DNA from: Oikopleura dioica
Lineage: Eukaryota; Chordata; Appendicularia; Copelata; Oikopleuridae
NCBI GenBank assembly: GCA_907165135.1
Contig: OU015570.1
Location: forward strand, 2,073,525 to 2,137,524
Direction: 5' to 3'
Length of the DNA: 64,000 nucleotides
The translations under genes were made by a program, and so were the position numbers. Below, one piece after another: positions 22,345 to 33,369 of this stretch. The notes under the pieces were generated by a model that worked only from the letters and a program-made list of their open reading frames with translations, ran no database searches and was not told where the DNA came from. Within the stretch, counting starts at the first letter, position 1. The number at the start of each line of letters is the position of its first letter.

Positions 22345-23170
22345 ATGATTTTGAAAAAACAATACACGAGTCGATTAGAACTAATATGGTTGACCCATCT
22401 GATCCATGTGTCGCGGCTTTGATTCACGCAGTGGAAAAGACTCTTAGAAGTTTAAGCCGTGAACATCGTGCTTTGCCAGAAAATTTCCAGGATTTTGTTA
22501 CTTCAGGATCAGGGCGGAAAAATCCTTTAAAAACAATGATCAAAAATAAGAAAATTTTTCAAGCTCTTTCAGCACTTTACAATTATCAAAGTCATTCAAG
22601 TTATTGTGCGACGATCTTCAACTCTTTTCGAAGTTACAAGTCAACTCTAAATATAGATTCGGTCAACAACGAAGACTTTTCCCGAGAAGATGAAGTATAA
22701 ATAAGTATTTATTTCAAATAATTAACAAAATTAGTACCTCGGACTCACTACACAGCAACTCAAGTCTCTCGCTTTGCTCATTGATCATTTTGATCATCAA
22801 CACAGGTCGTGATTAAATAACATTTAAATAATATTTTTATTTAAACTTCATATTTTTAAATCATCACAGACTCCTTCCGAAAATTGTCTTTCGAGAGTTT
22901 CTTTTCACGTTTAAAACTGGAAGTCGTCGTCAGAGAAGACATCTCTTTTTATCGGGCAGTAATTACTGGAGAATCTCAAATTTACAGAAAGAAATGAAAG
23001 GATTTCAAGCATATGGGTTCATCTCTAATGATTTATTTATTTTATAAGGTTTAATTCATGTTCAACCCATTCAAGATGCTGTTGACTCCGCAATAAAAAC
23101 AACAAAAACAAGTTTATTCCAAATCACAGGATCGGGTCGACTCGCAGTTAATCTTTATGTTTGTTCTTGA
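22341..23170 (+). CDS. Unknown multi-exon protein, about 250 aa
   Basis: Exons 22341-22694, 22735-22805 and 22870 to about 23015, then a last exon to 23170. The first two introns (40 and 64 bp) are canonical and in phase. The last junction (about 23016-23047) keeps the frame only if the intron begins GGT rather than GT, or if one base is wrong. Content: helical N-terminal domain, basic middle (GSRRQRRH), compact C-terminal part. No signal peptide and no family recognised. Confidence 0.5.
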
Positions 23171-23462
23171 TTAAGTTTCATTATTTTTATATTTTGCCAC
23201 GATCCTTTATCTAGATTCTGTGGAAGCAATTTCATCTTCTCTTGATTTTTTCGAGACGAGATCTGCCGTTCGACGAGGTTATGATGACAAAGAAGCATTT
23301 TTCTCCTGTCTTCGACAGCAGGGTCAATTTTGTCATAGCCACTCAAGTTTCCAAAGTTTAAAAAATGTACTTAACTTTAAAAAATAGATTATTTTTATGC
23401 ATATTAAAAGTTTACTTTTAATAAATTTAATCAAAAAATATTTAAACAAGATAAGACATTTT

Positions 23463-23825
23463 ATGGCACTTTTGTATGCTTTTTGTGTCGGATCGAATCC
23501 TTATTCTGAAGACAACTGCATAGGTTGTAAATTGCCTTATTTATTTATATAATAAATCTATTAGATTTGGTGGATTCTGACTTGGTTCGAGTCTCCTATC
23601 AGGGTGCATCGATCAGCGAAGAGTAAGAATTCAATTTTCTCGTAAATTTTTAAATTTATTAGTGATAATTCAATGGATGCTATCATTGATCTGGAAATTC
23701 AAATTCCTCTAGACTTGAAGGCTTATTACCAAATAAATTTCGAGTATCTGCCGATTCTGACGCGAATGGGAAATTATGGAATAGTCAAGGACAGTTTGAA
23801 ATTTAATTCAAATTATTTTAATTAA
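23463..23825 (+). CDS. Unknown three-exon protein, 93 aa
   Basis: Exons 23463-23523, 23565-23622 and 23663-23825 (61+58+163 = 282 nt) join in frame across introns of 41 and 40 bp with GT...TTAG ends. The protein is small, acidic in the middle, and seems complete. Clean phase agreement makes this a firm gene model with no assigned function. 23171-23462 has no other gene on the + strand. Confidence 0.65.
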
Positions 23826-23887
23826 AATCGAAAATCGATAGAAATGTTCTTTGATTTGTTTTTTTTTTTATCAAATTGTACTAAAGG

Positions 23888-24993
23888 AACCATGCTTGGA
23901 GGTAAAAACAATTTATTATCTTTCATTAAAAATTGAAGGACCACATATTTGGAGTTAATGAAACCAAGGAGGGATCAAAGGTGACCAATTTTAAGAAAAA
24001 AAAGTAATTATAGAAGCTCTGACAGTTCTCTTTAAATTATTTTAGTTGTCGAACAAGCACTTGTCATGGGTCATTTACCTTCCTTTGTAATGATGCAGAC
24101 AAAATATACGGATTAAATGAAGATTCTCAGAGTTTGCCAATTTGCTCTCGTCCTCTTATCCAGGTATTTAAAAAACATGATTCCGTTTTTCTCCTTTTTT
24201 TATATCATAGACGGAGGTGCATTCATATCACGACAAGACGTGTATTGTGACAACAGAAAATCGTGTTCTTAAAGCCGAGGGAAAAAATCTTGTCAATGTC
24301 GCCCAAGAAGATGGAATAACCTGCCTTCCCCATCATAGATCTATTTCTTACAGTGTAGAGTAGGGTCAAAAATCTTCATTCTTAAACATTTTCGGTTTTT
24401 ATATTTCATCTATCTATGATGATTATCAAGATAATCTGACCCGTTTGCAAAGCCGTTGGTGATATGACCGTTCAAATTCCCTCACAACAGTTTTTGTCTC
24501 CAGAAATTTATTTTAGGTAAATCCTTCTTCAGCATTAGACAGATTGCCTTAATTTTACAAAGCTTGGACCTCGCCACACGCTTCGCTTCACAACAAACAA
24601 ATTATCTACAAACGCTTATTGAGTCAATTGAAGCACCTGAATTCACTTCTTGGTCAACATTTTATGAAAACGGTTAGATTGTTGTAAAATCATAAGATAT
24701 AAAATATTGATTTAGCCAAAAACATCAGTGTTTTCTCGCCGAATCAAATCTTCAGTTTTCTTGAAAAAGGGACGAATAGTGCGCTTCATGCTCTTTTTCC
24801 TTCATTCGGCGACTCATTTCTCTCTTCCAAATTTCGGAGCATTTTAGTCAAGATTCTTTCCGTTATCTTGATCTATGTTTTTATAAAGGCTTGGTTCCAA
24901 AGATTTAAGACTTGTTTAGAGATAATTAAACAGCAATGGGAAACCAATTTAAAGGAAATCATCAAAAAATTGCTATTTAGTATCATATTCTGA
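23888..24993 (+). CDS. Possible envelope-like glycoprotein with Cys-rich ectodomain and C-terminal membrane anchor
   Basis: Exons 23939-24003, 24046-24163, 24211-24352, 24453-24516, 24563-24672 and 24716-24993 join with matching phases (777 nt, 258 codons plus stop; introns 42-100 bp). A first exon ends at 23901. The protein has about seven cysteines in its N-terminal third, NET and NIS sequons, then a Gln/Leu-rich helical stretch (about residues 125-150). A membrane segment (SILVKILSVILIYVFIKAW) comes about 45 residues before the end, with a cytoplasmic tail. This is the layout of a type I surface glycoprotein and could be a fusogen or receptor. No homology claimed. The 5' end is unresolved: a run of eleven T at about 23860 precedes the exon and may hide an indel that breaks the start (MFFDLFFF). 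Confidence 0.55.
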
Positions 24994-25073
24994 GCTAGAT
25001 CTTCTGTCAAATTTTCTTTATATTGAATGCTTCTCAAGTAGTTGAAACATGACCTTAATGTGATGTTTTTCAG

Positions 25074-27071
25074 ATGCTTGTGTTTCTCGTTTTTGCTTAT
25101 CTCTTTTGGCAGTATAAATCGAGGAAAAAAAATGGTCCTATTAGTCTTCGAAGTCTACGAGGTCGAGGAAAATCATATATCGGCCCCTTTTTTCAATTTA
25201 ATGATCAATGCGCGACATGTGGATACTTACAGACGAGACAGCATAATTGCGTACCCCTGCAGTGTTGCAGAAATATTTATAATAATATAAATTCGTACAA
25301 TGAGTATGTCTCATAATGAATTTCATTTATTCATAAAATTTTAGTCACATTCTTCATCATCACAGACACGATCTTATTGTCGAAGAACAAGTCTATCCTG
25401 ATACCAAGAAAAACTTGGATAATTTTAAAAAAATGCACAAAAGGACGGTATTATCATCATATTTAAAAAGAGATATTTTTGTTATTACCTTGACAAAGCC
25501 GGCGATTAAATCACTTCTACTGTGATGTCTGCGACGCTGTTTTCAAAAGATCAGCTGTGAATAAAAAGGAACATGAGGCATGCTGCCAGGGGATAATTTG
25601 TGAAGTATGTAAAACACGTATTCCGAAAAAATTCTTCGATGATCACAAAAATTTCTGCAAAGAGTAAGTTTTTTTTGTACTCGCATGATCTTACATTATA
25701 AGAGCTCATTCACCACTGCAAGAAGAGATATTTCCAGATGAACCTGATGACGATGTATTTCTTGATGATTCCGATATTGAGAAAGGACGAATGGATGTTG
25801 ACAATAAATCAGATTCATCAGATGACGATATAACAAAAGAGCTTGAGAAAACTGCGATAAACAGCCAAAGATCCGCGCAAAGCAGACTCAAGTAAAAATA
25901 TGCAACTAGGTTAAAATCACGATTGAACTAGAAAAAAAATTCGAGAATCAACGAACTCATTGACTGGCGAATACGACGTCCAAGCATCGTCTCTAAATAT
26001 GAATGTGGAGCTTAAAAGAAAGAAAATTCAAGATTTGAATCTTACGATTGAAGAGCTTTCGTATGCCGGTCTTATTCCATTCGATCGAATCATGGAGCAA
26101 ATGGACAATCTATTTGAGGCACATGGAAATTTGGCTACACGAATCGTTTTAGCAACCGCATTTGGAAATCAAACAGAAGATTCTCAGAAATATCTTCTGA
26201 AATTTATAAAAGAAGATTCTGAATTCTATTTGAGGTTTACGCCTATCCTTAAAAATTATAAGTTAAAATTAAGCAAATATCGGATTAAACGAGCAATCGA
26301 AGATTCCAATTCTTTAAAGAACAATCAACCGATTGAGCGTCTTAACAGGGCCGAAAAAGTTCCTGAAGAGCTTCAAATGAAAATATTCATTGCTTGGCTT
26401 GAGGCTTCAGGAAAGAAAGCAAACATTCTCCATCTTTTCAATTTTGGAGTAATTTTGTTGCCTTTAAAAGTTCCAATTCCAAGAGGAAGAACATCTCTTA
26501 AGAAAATAAGTCTCCTGAGTAGGCCCGAAAAGCAGATTCTTCGAACAGTTGGCTTTACAGAACATGTGAAGGAAAAGACGAAAGAGGTGTATGCTGAGAC
26601 AACCCAGGAAGGGATAATGCTTCTTTTTTTATTTTATATTGAACAATATCTTTTCAATCAAATCAATTTGGCTGATCCTATTTTCAGTAGATTTTTTTCT
26701 GGACCTATTTTTCAAATCGATTTTTAAGGGTGTCAGGGGCCTTCCGGCCCCTTCAAACCCTGATAAAAACCCGGCCCGGGACCCAGGCTTTCTTTTGGTC
26801 CAAGAAGACACCCTTAATTATTATTCTAACACCCTTAAAAATCGGTTTGAAAAATAGGTCCAGAAAAAAATCTACTGAAAATAGGACTTGCCAATCAATT
26901 TTTATCCAAGAAAAGTATATTTGCGTAGCGACAAAAAAAGAATGCATTCAGAAAATACAAGAAAGTGTCTGTGAAGAGCTTTCGCAGTATCTTTGCGTAA
27001 AGTATAAACCGTTCTTCATTTTTTTCAAAAGGTACAATCTCATAACAGATTTGTTAATAAATTTAAAGTGA
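25074..27071 (+). CDS. Zinc-finger/acidic/helical protein interrupted by a MITE
   Basis: Starts at 25074 with a short hydrophobic segment (MLVFLVFAYLFWQY). A Cys/His cluster follows (CATC...HNC...CC), and in a later exon (from 25499) two more fingers (CDVC...H...CC, CEVC...H...C). Next is a long acidic Asp/Ser region (about 25705-25890) and, across a 44 bp intron, a helical region from about 25930 to 26630. Frames link well except at about 25447, where the intron again must begin GGT. The helical part runs into a MITE (about 26660-26900), and coding-like sequence resumes after it (to 27071). Zinc fingers plus acid suggest DNA binding or transcription control. Confidence 0.5.
26660..26900. mobile_element. 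MITE inserted in the zinc-finger gene
   Basis: Inverted ends of the type CAATTTGGCTGATCCTATTTTCAG, reaching inward to AAATCGATTTTTAAGGGTGT and its complement. Inner part is GC-rich. The coding frame stops soon after entry. I could not fix the target duplication. Confidence 0.6.
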
Positions 27072-27116
27072 GCATGGATTCTGGAAAGATCAATGCTTAT
27101 GCGAATGGTTTCTTAA

Positions 27117-27629
27117 GGGTAAAACATCAAATCGGAGCGGCGCGCCACGCTGGATCAGCGCCCCGCCGTGACCTACTTTTCAAAGGGCCTTAACCTCTGA
27201 ACGGATGAACTTTTTTCAAATTTTGTTTTGGATTAAGATAATTGAAGCCTTATCTCGTCGCTTACTGAAAATAAGCGAAGTCGTAAACTTAGAAATGGAA
27301 AAAACTGACATAAGTCATTCTAAGGATCATATAAAATTCTAGAGACCTTCAAAATTCGATCTGAGACAACGAACATTTAGTTCAAACGAAGTTCGTATAA
27401 AAATTGTGAGAGGAGATTGATTTTAACCAACTTATGTCAGTTTCTCCCACTTTTTAGTAAACGATTTCGCTTATTTTCAGTATGCAAAGAGGTAAGGCTT
27501 TAATTTTGTCAATCCAAAAGAAAGTTTTAAAAAAAGTTCATCCGTTCAGAAGTAACGGCCCTTTGAAAATAAGGTCACGGCGGGGCGCTGATCCAGCGTG
27601 GCGCGCCGCTCCGATTTGATGTTTTTCCC
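27117..27629. mobile_element. 513 bp MITE flanked by TTAA
   Basis: TTAA at 27113-27116 and 27630-27633 flanks inverted ends (GGGTAAAACATC / GATGTTTTTCCC) that extend inward through GGAGCGGCGCGCC. TTAA duplication is the mark of piggyBac and Kolobok families. It lies between two cassette genes. A related MITE is at 53813-54199. Confidence 0.8.
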
Positions 27630-27670
27630 TTAAGTTTTAAAAAATTTGAATTGGTAAAATCAACATAAAA

Positions 27671-28330
27671 ATGCGTGAATTGCTTCCAATCAAGAATAAA
27701 GGTAAAGATTCATATTAACCATATAATTTAATCTTATATCGAATAATTAAGCCGAAAACATACGAGTCAGTCACTATAGACAAGAATCAGAAACAAAAAA
27801 AAGAATTGTGCATGTCCCGAAGGGATCGCCAGAAGCTCTCTTCACGTATGAAGAATCGTATCAATTTATCTTGAAGACAATTATAACAGGTATTTTATGA
27901 AAAAATGAAAATTAGATTCTTAAAATTTGATAATAAGCTCTACAGTCGATTTAAAAAAAATTTAAAGGAGCATACCATTTTCCCGATAAGTCAATTGTAC
28001 GCCTCGCAGATTTAAAGGCGACGGCGATCGCTCCGAGAAACGTGAACAGAAATATGCTTTATCAAAGGGTCTTAAATCTTTTTAGTGGGTAAAATTAACT
28101 TAAAATACATTTTGTTTTAAAATTTAAAACCCTTTGAAAAGTGTGAGCTGGATTATGGGCTTGGCGTTTAAGATAAGCTGACTTTATCGAATTTGAGTTT
28201 TCTTAGGCTGATTATCCGCCCTTTTCAGAACAAATTTTTCCATCACAAGGGCGAAAAAGACTCAATCAAATCATCTTGCAGCACCATCTGTCTCCAACCT
28301 TTCGGCAATTTTCTATTTCTACGATCTTAA
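27671..28330 (+). CDS. Unknown four-exon protein, 137 aa
   Basis: Exons 27671-27701, 27752-27889, 27968-28088 and 28207-28330 (31+138+121+124 = 414 nt) join in frame with canonical GT...AG introns of 50, 78 and 118 bp. Basic N-terminus, an acidic-aromatic stretch, a basic helix, and a Cys-containing end. No family recognised. The phase sum supports an intact gene. Open stretches between 28370 and 28770 could be a further gene but I could not chain the exons. Confidence 0.55.
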
Positions 28331-29039
28331 AAGTGACAGCTGGAAACGACTTCTTGTGTCTGCACTAAGGAAAAACTATGAAATACAAAGGAAAATAAGG
28401 ACGATTATCATTAACTTTGAATAACTTAATCATATTTTATCAAAGCGAGACAAAATCCTATTATGATACAGTTAGAACAATTTTGCATGGAATCGACATC
28501 ATAGTTGCTGACAAAGAAATAAGAACAATTTACAAGTATAGCTATATTTTTTATTTATTAATGTTTTTGAAGCCACATCATCATCAATGTGGATAATTGC
28601 AGAAGAGAGTTCAAGGTCGAGTTATAATAATAATGATAATTTATCAATTTTTTGAAATTATTTTTATAAACTCTCAAAGAATAGATGGGGTCTACCATCC
28701 ATGAAGGCTCTTCCTCATCCTGTTGTGGCTATTTTTAAAGCTGCTTTACGACCGGATTCATAAAAATGAGTGTAGATATAACCATATATTAAGAGTTTAC
28801 AATTATGAATCATTTTAAGATGGAAAATCGCTTATTGTTAAGGGTCCTTCGATACAAATTCAAATATAATTACAAATTTAATTATTTGATTTTATGATTC
28901 TCTGTTATAACGTATTCGTAAGGACCATTGATAAGACTCTTTTCATTCTTTTGTTCCAGGATTGTAATTAAAGAACTTATGAATATCATTTATGAGTTTT
29001 ATTTAAATAATTAGTCTTTAAGAAAGACTATTTAATTTA

Positions 29040-29575
29040 AAGTAGCGACTGCAAAAGAGCTCAACAGATTGGAAAGAGGTTACACACTACAAATGCTTAT
29101 TGAAGAATTAATATTGAAAGAGCAAAGGGCATTTCTCCAGCGTCAAAAAATAACGTCAATCCTTTCAGGCAAGGGATAACGAAACATGCTCATTGTATTT
29201 ACGTCTTGCTTATTATCCCTAAAATAGACGTTATTTTTTAAATCTCGATATTGAAAAATTCGATATGAAATACGAAATCAGTGAAGGAACACAAAGCAAC
29301 GATGCAAGAATGATCGCGTTAGATAAAGAAAATAATCGGCTAAAATTAACGAACCACTGGGGTCGGCAAGTGGACGGCTATTTTTTAAGGGGTTCGATCA
29401 CGACTCAAACTATTAGAAGAGCTTAAACTATTAAAATGATTCATGTCCAAATGCTGACCCCAGTTGAACTGGTTATGTTCCTGTTCTGATTGTCTCAACG
29501 GCAATTTTAACAGATGTCTTATTCAAGAAGGGTGGAATTTTTACAAAATGAGAGAAACTCAATTTAATACTTCTC
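29040..29575 (+). CDS. Unknown protein, exon pieces only
   Basis: Two or three coding-like pieces: a helical Leu/Glu-rich stretch (29042-29170), one with a conserved-looking acidic to Trp/Arg pattern (about 29222-29425), and a short hydrophobic end (29470-29551). The second might join the first through a GC...AG intron (29170-29226), but that region is also an inverted repeat (AAAAATAACGTC / GACGTTATTTTTT) and may be an insertion. The start is unresolved and no function is assigned. Confidence 0.3.
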
Positions 29576-29693
29576 TTCTATAAACATAATACTAGTATAA
29601 AATATCCGCTTTAAAGACAAAGCTGTACGATTCTCTTCGGATATTAAAGAATCGCGAGTGCCCGTTATCAAAAGTTCAAATGAACCGAAGGAT

Positions 29694-30650
29694 ATGTCTG
29701 CTCCCGGTCCATCATTTATCGACCATGAGGATTTATTTGATGATGTCTGGGATTTTCAAGAAGATAAAATAGAGAATGATGCTGATGCGCAGCCTAAACT
29801 TGAAGAAAATTTGGTTAATGTCACCCTTATTCCAAGTCAAGGGTTTCCGTTCACAAATCAAGACAGATTAGATTTCCTGATACAAGAAAAAAGAAAAAGA
29901 TTGAGTGATTTTGAGGCGAATCGAATACTTAAATATTTCGAGGTTTTACCTACTAGCCATGTATTTTTACATTTAATTTTATTTTAGCCGAATAAATCCG
30001 TTGGCGTTCATACGCTAGACGGGATTTTGATGAGGTTTAATTCGATTGCTGGAGAAGATACTCTTATCGTCAAAACAACCCAATTTGATGTGTTGTATAA
30101 TTTCGGCGTTTTTGGAACACAAGCTTCTTTTACTGATATCGCAAGAGAAAACAACAAAAATATTAATCATGTAAGCGGTCATATCTAAGCATTAAATATT
30201 TCTGATCAAAATTTTAGGTCAAAAATATACTTATGCCGATTTTCTTCACAAACGAGAACACAAGTAAAAATCATTTCTCTCCAAATCGATTGCGCCTCAC
30301 AAATGAAATTGGTCATTTTATTCTGATCGGTTTTGACATAGAAAACGACGTAATTCTTTGTTTCGATCATTCCAGACAAACGTCGACGAGAGCTTGGGAA
30401 CTCTTGATTCCATGGGCAAGACGCAGTTTCGAGCAGGTTTTATAGTATAAACGTTTCTTGGTTTTTTCAAACAAAATTTTTTAAATCAATTGAGTTCATG
30501 AAAGCGTAAAGAAAGCGAAAAACACTATAAAACCTGCTCTCTGAAAATCTTTATGGAAGAAACGCGGAATGTGTCGAAGTTTTGGGACAAGAACAATTCG
30601 CGAATGATTGTGCGATTCTTTTGATAGCGAATGCAGAAGTCAGGGGATAA
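29694..30650 (+). CDS. Ulp1/C48-like (adenain-like) cysteine protease
   Basis: Exons to 29942, 29988-30170 and 30218-30430, then a last part 30540-30650 behind a small MITE. N-terminal about 90 residues are acidic. The C-terminal domain has the Ulp1 order: an initial LSDFEANRILKYF helix, the catalytic His in EIGHFILIGF, an acidic partner in CFDHS, and the Gln and Cys in GQEQFANDC followed by a hydrophobic strand. Introns (45 and 47 bp) are in phase. Such proteases cleave SUMO-type conjugates or viral precursor proteins, and adenoviruses, Polintons and some DNA transposons encode them. Here it is the one enzyme of the cassette with a clear fold. The MITE splits it before the Gln/Cys part. Confidence 0.72.
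30431..30539. mobile_element. About 109 bp hairpin MITE inside the protease gene
   Basis: Ends GAGCAGGTTTTATAGT and ACTATAAAACCTGCTC are perfect inverted repeats, with a second complementary pair inside (GTTTC/GAAAGC). Coding sequence runs up to it and resumes after it. The left edge looks like a splice donor, so splicing it out is conceivable. Target duplication not clear. Confidence 0.65.
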
Positions 30651-31143
30651 GATTTAAAAAATTAAAAGGCGGATTTTGACAAAATAGCGCCAAAATTTTG
30701 GTTGGGCAATTTGTACTTCTATTATTAAAATTTATTATCGTTGATAAAATTTGTAAGATTGGTTTGACTTCAAAGCTAGATCCCCGTTTTCAGTTTTTAT
30801 ATTCAATCGTCAGGTGATTATAATTCTATATATACCCTATTTGGGGCATTCTTGATTTAATAACAATTTTAAAGGTCGCTTCTCGTGGTATTTCTTTTAC
30901 TCAGGAGACGACCAATTCCCTACGAATTCGACTTAAAGATATCTGGCTTACTAACATATATCGCAAAACATGTTCTTTTGTCGAATAAAAATATCTGTTT
31001 TTCTTTTTTAATATAAAAATAAATCTCTACTTTTAAAAGTACAAGTGGCTATTGTTTCTCTTTATTATTAAAAATTCTACGGTATTCTAAAAAAGTAAAT
31101 ACAGTACTAAAAACAAATACTAAAAATACTAAAAACAGTAAAT

Positions 31144-31931
31144 TCACTTCCCCTTTTTCTCGAAATATAAAGGATAAATAAAACCTTCCATTTTTTCGCT
31201 CATCCAAGGCGTCTTCTCTTCTTCTTTGTCCGAGAAGTCTTCATCATCGAAAGTGATTCCCATTGGCATCTTTTAAAAAATAAAATCGGATAAATTGATT
31301 ATTCCCACCTCATCAAGAACAATCAAAACAGGACAATTATTTCTGTCAGTATTCACATTTGTTAAAATTTTTTTGAAGATATTTTTGGAAAGGTCCAATT
31401 GCTTCTGGTACCATGGCGGAATTGACCAAGGTCCTACTGTTTTACCAAAGCTGTCCTCGTTTTTGGAACGGTAACAAGTAGAGAACTTTCTTGGAGGGGA
31501 GTATTGTTTCCATTCATCGAAAGTTCCTAAATTCCGATAATAACTTTAAATGAGTTTAATTTTTTAAGCTTTTACCTATTTTTATTGTTTTGTTTGGTTT
31601 ATTCTTGAGGATTATTTCGGCCAATTCTGTTTCTCTTGTATAGTCCCAAGCCCCTCTGACATAAGAAATAAAAAAAATTTCTCTGCTTTTCTTCCCTGCT
31701 CACTCGCGCAAGAATTGTAGTATCCATTAAAAATTCGACGCATGAATTTTCACAACGAGCCTGAATTTTTGAAATTTTTTTCCAGATGAGGTCAGAGTCA
31801 TCATAGGCTATTCGAAATTCCCCCAATAAAGAGAAATGAATGAAAAACAAATCGCAGATTATAGTCTGGACTTGGCGATCTGTGTAGTAAACCTTAGTAG
31901 AGTTCCGAAGAGCGTTAATAAAAAGTTGCAT
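31144..31931 (-). CDS. Unknown - strand gene of the cassette
   Basis: Exons 31931 to about 31577, 31526-31309 and 31269-31144, introns about 50 and 39 bp. ATG at 31931. The last exon ends with an acidic stretch and KKGK before the stop. The middle exon is in good frame with the last. The first is coding-like in two frames (a switch is needed near 31680), so either a further intron (GTGAGC...CAG at about 31650-31700) or an indel exists. No family recognised. It converges on the protease gene. Confidence 0.45.
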
Positions 31932-31959
31932 TGTTTTAAGAAATATTTTTAATTTAATT

Positions 31960-33106
31960 AAAGCTTAGAGGTTTCTTCCAAATCCGATATAAATTTGCTA
32001 AGAATGTTCTTTATTCTCCGATTTTTGAAGAAAAGTGTCTTTTTATTTACGCTCTAATAATTCTGCCTTAGGTTTTCTGCAAAAATTACCAAGACCAGTA
32101 GAAAACATGCTATTGAATTGGCAAGAAAATTCGAAAACGCACTAGGTCTCCTCATCGGGCCTATGGACTTTTTCCAGGAAAAAATAATACGATGCAAGAC
32201 AGGGATCTTAATTTTTTATGCAAAAACTTCGGAATTGCAATGCGATTGCAATATTTTTACGAAAATTTAAAATCCCTGATGCCAGCGTATTTTATGGGAG
32301 ACAGGAGTTCAAAATTATGCAGAGTTTGTTCTCCTCGAAACGGCACGAGAAATGAATGATGGGAGCATCAAACGCAGGTTCTCAATTGCGTCAACTGAAG
32401 TTGGGGACATACTTATTCCTGATGAGAACTGGCGATCAAACGAGAATACGCACATACTGTCTCATATCTAGGGCCGACGCGTAAAAAATCAACCCCCAGA
32501 AAGCATCAAGGTAGAGAGCTGAAACAACGTGATATAATGAAGTTCGACCCTACTAAAAAAATTGCTATTGAAAATTTTTTGGTTTGGTCACGTGGTCACG
32601 TGATACAGACCTCCGAAAAACTAAAAAAAGCTTGACGACCTTGAACGCATGATCAAGGTCGATCAGCTCATATCTCAGAAGAAAGAGCTAAAAAAGTTAT
32701 TCTTATTAATATTTTTGGTGGCGCAATCACGTGAGACAGTAGAAAGGAAAAAAGATGACCCTGAATTCAAGGTCGTCAAGCTTTTTTAGCTTTCCGGAGG
32801 CCTGTATCACGTGACCAAACCAAAAAATTTTCAATAGCAATTTTTTTAGTAGGGTCGAACTCCATTATGTCACGAAGTTTAAGCTCTCTACGTTGATGCT
32901 TTCTTGGGGTTGAATTTTTACGCGTCGGCCCTACTCATATCTACAAATTAAAAGATCCGACCCTTATGCTTAAGGATGCCATGATTTTGAAAGGCCACTG
33001 GACGCCAGCCCGATTGACGCAAAAAATAAAACAAAAATTTGAAGAGGAAATGAAGAACATCCTTGAGGAGATCGGAGAATACTTGTCGACAGAAAATGAG
33101 GATTAA
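31960..33106 (+). CDS. Unknown gene split by a hAT-type MITE
   Basis: Coding-like pieces at about 32070-32210 and 32300-32469, then after the MITE from 32942 to a stop at 33106. Removing the MITE and one copy of its 8 bp duplication gives a continuous frame through the insertion site. The end is a Lys/Glu-rich helix. The function is unknown. The start and the first intron are not resolved. Confidence 0.4.
32470..32933. mobile_element. 464 bp hAT-type MITE with 8 bp target duplication
   Basis: Ends TAGGGCCGACGCG / CGCGTCGGCCCTA, flanked by CTCATATC on both sides (32462-32469 and 32934-32941). 8 bp duplications and TA/CAGGG-type ends fit hAT. The interior is mostly a long palindrome that includes CACGTG motifs. 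Confidence 0.85.
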
Positions 33107-33369
33107 AAATTGTCATTCATTATTTCTGTTCAAATTGTTTTTTCTTTTCGGTTTTTCATCTTCGTTCTTAAATACTTGTTCATTTTTTTGATAAATATAT
33201 GTTTGTCTATTGAGATTTTCTTAATTTGAATGTGGTCTGTTCTGCAGAAATTTGAAGTATCAACACTTTTTTCGCAGGCACTTGCGACCGACCGATTTAT
33301 TGCCGCACCGGTTTAGTATTTTTTCTAGAAAGAACAGATATTAAGCTTCTTATCAGTTAACCTTTTGAA

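Noticed and set aside
25706-25891. Minus-strand Ser-rich frame
   Set aside because: Antisense of the acidic Asp/Ser exon of the zinc-finger gene.
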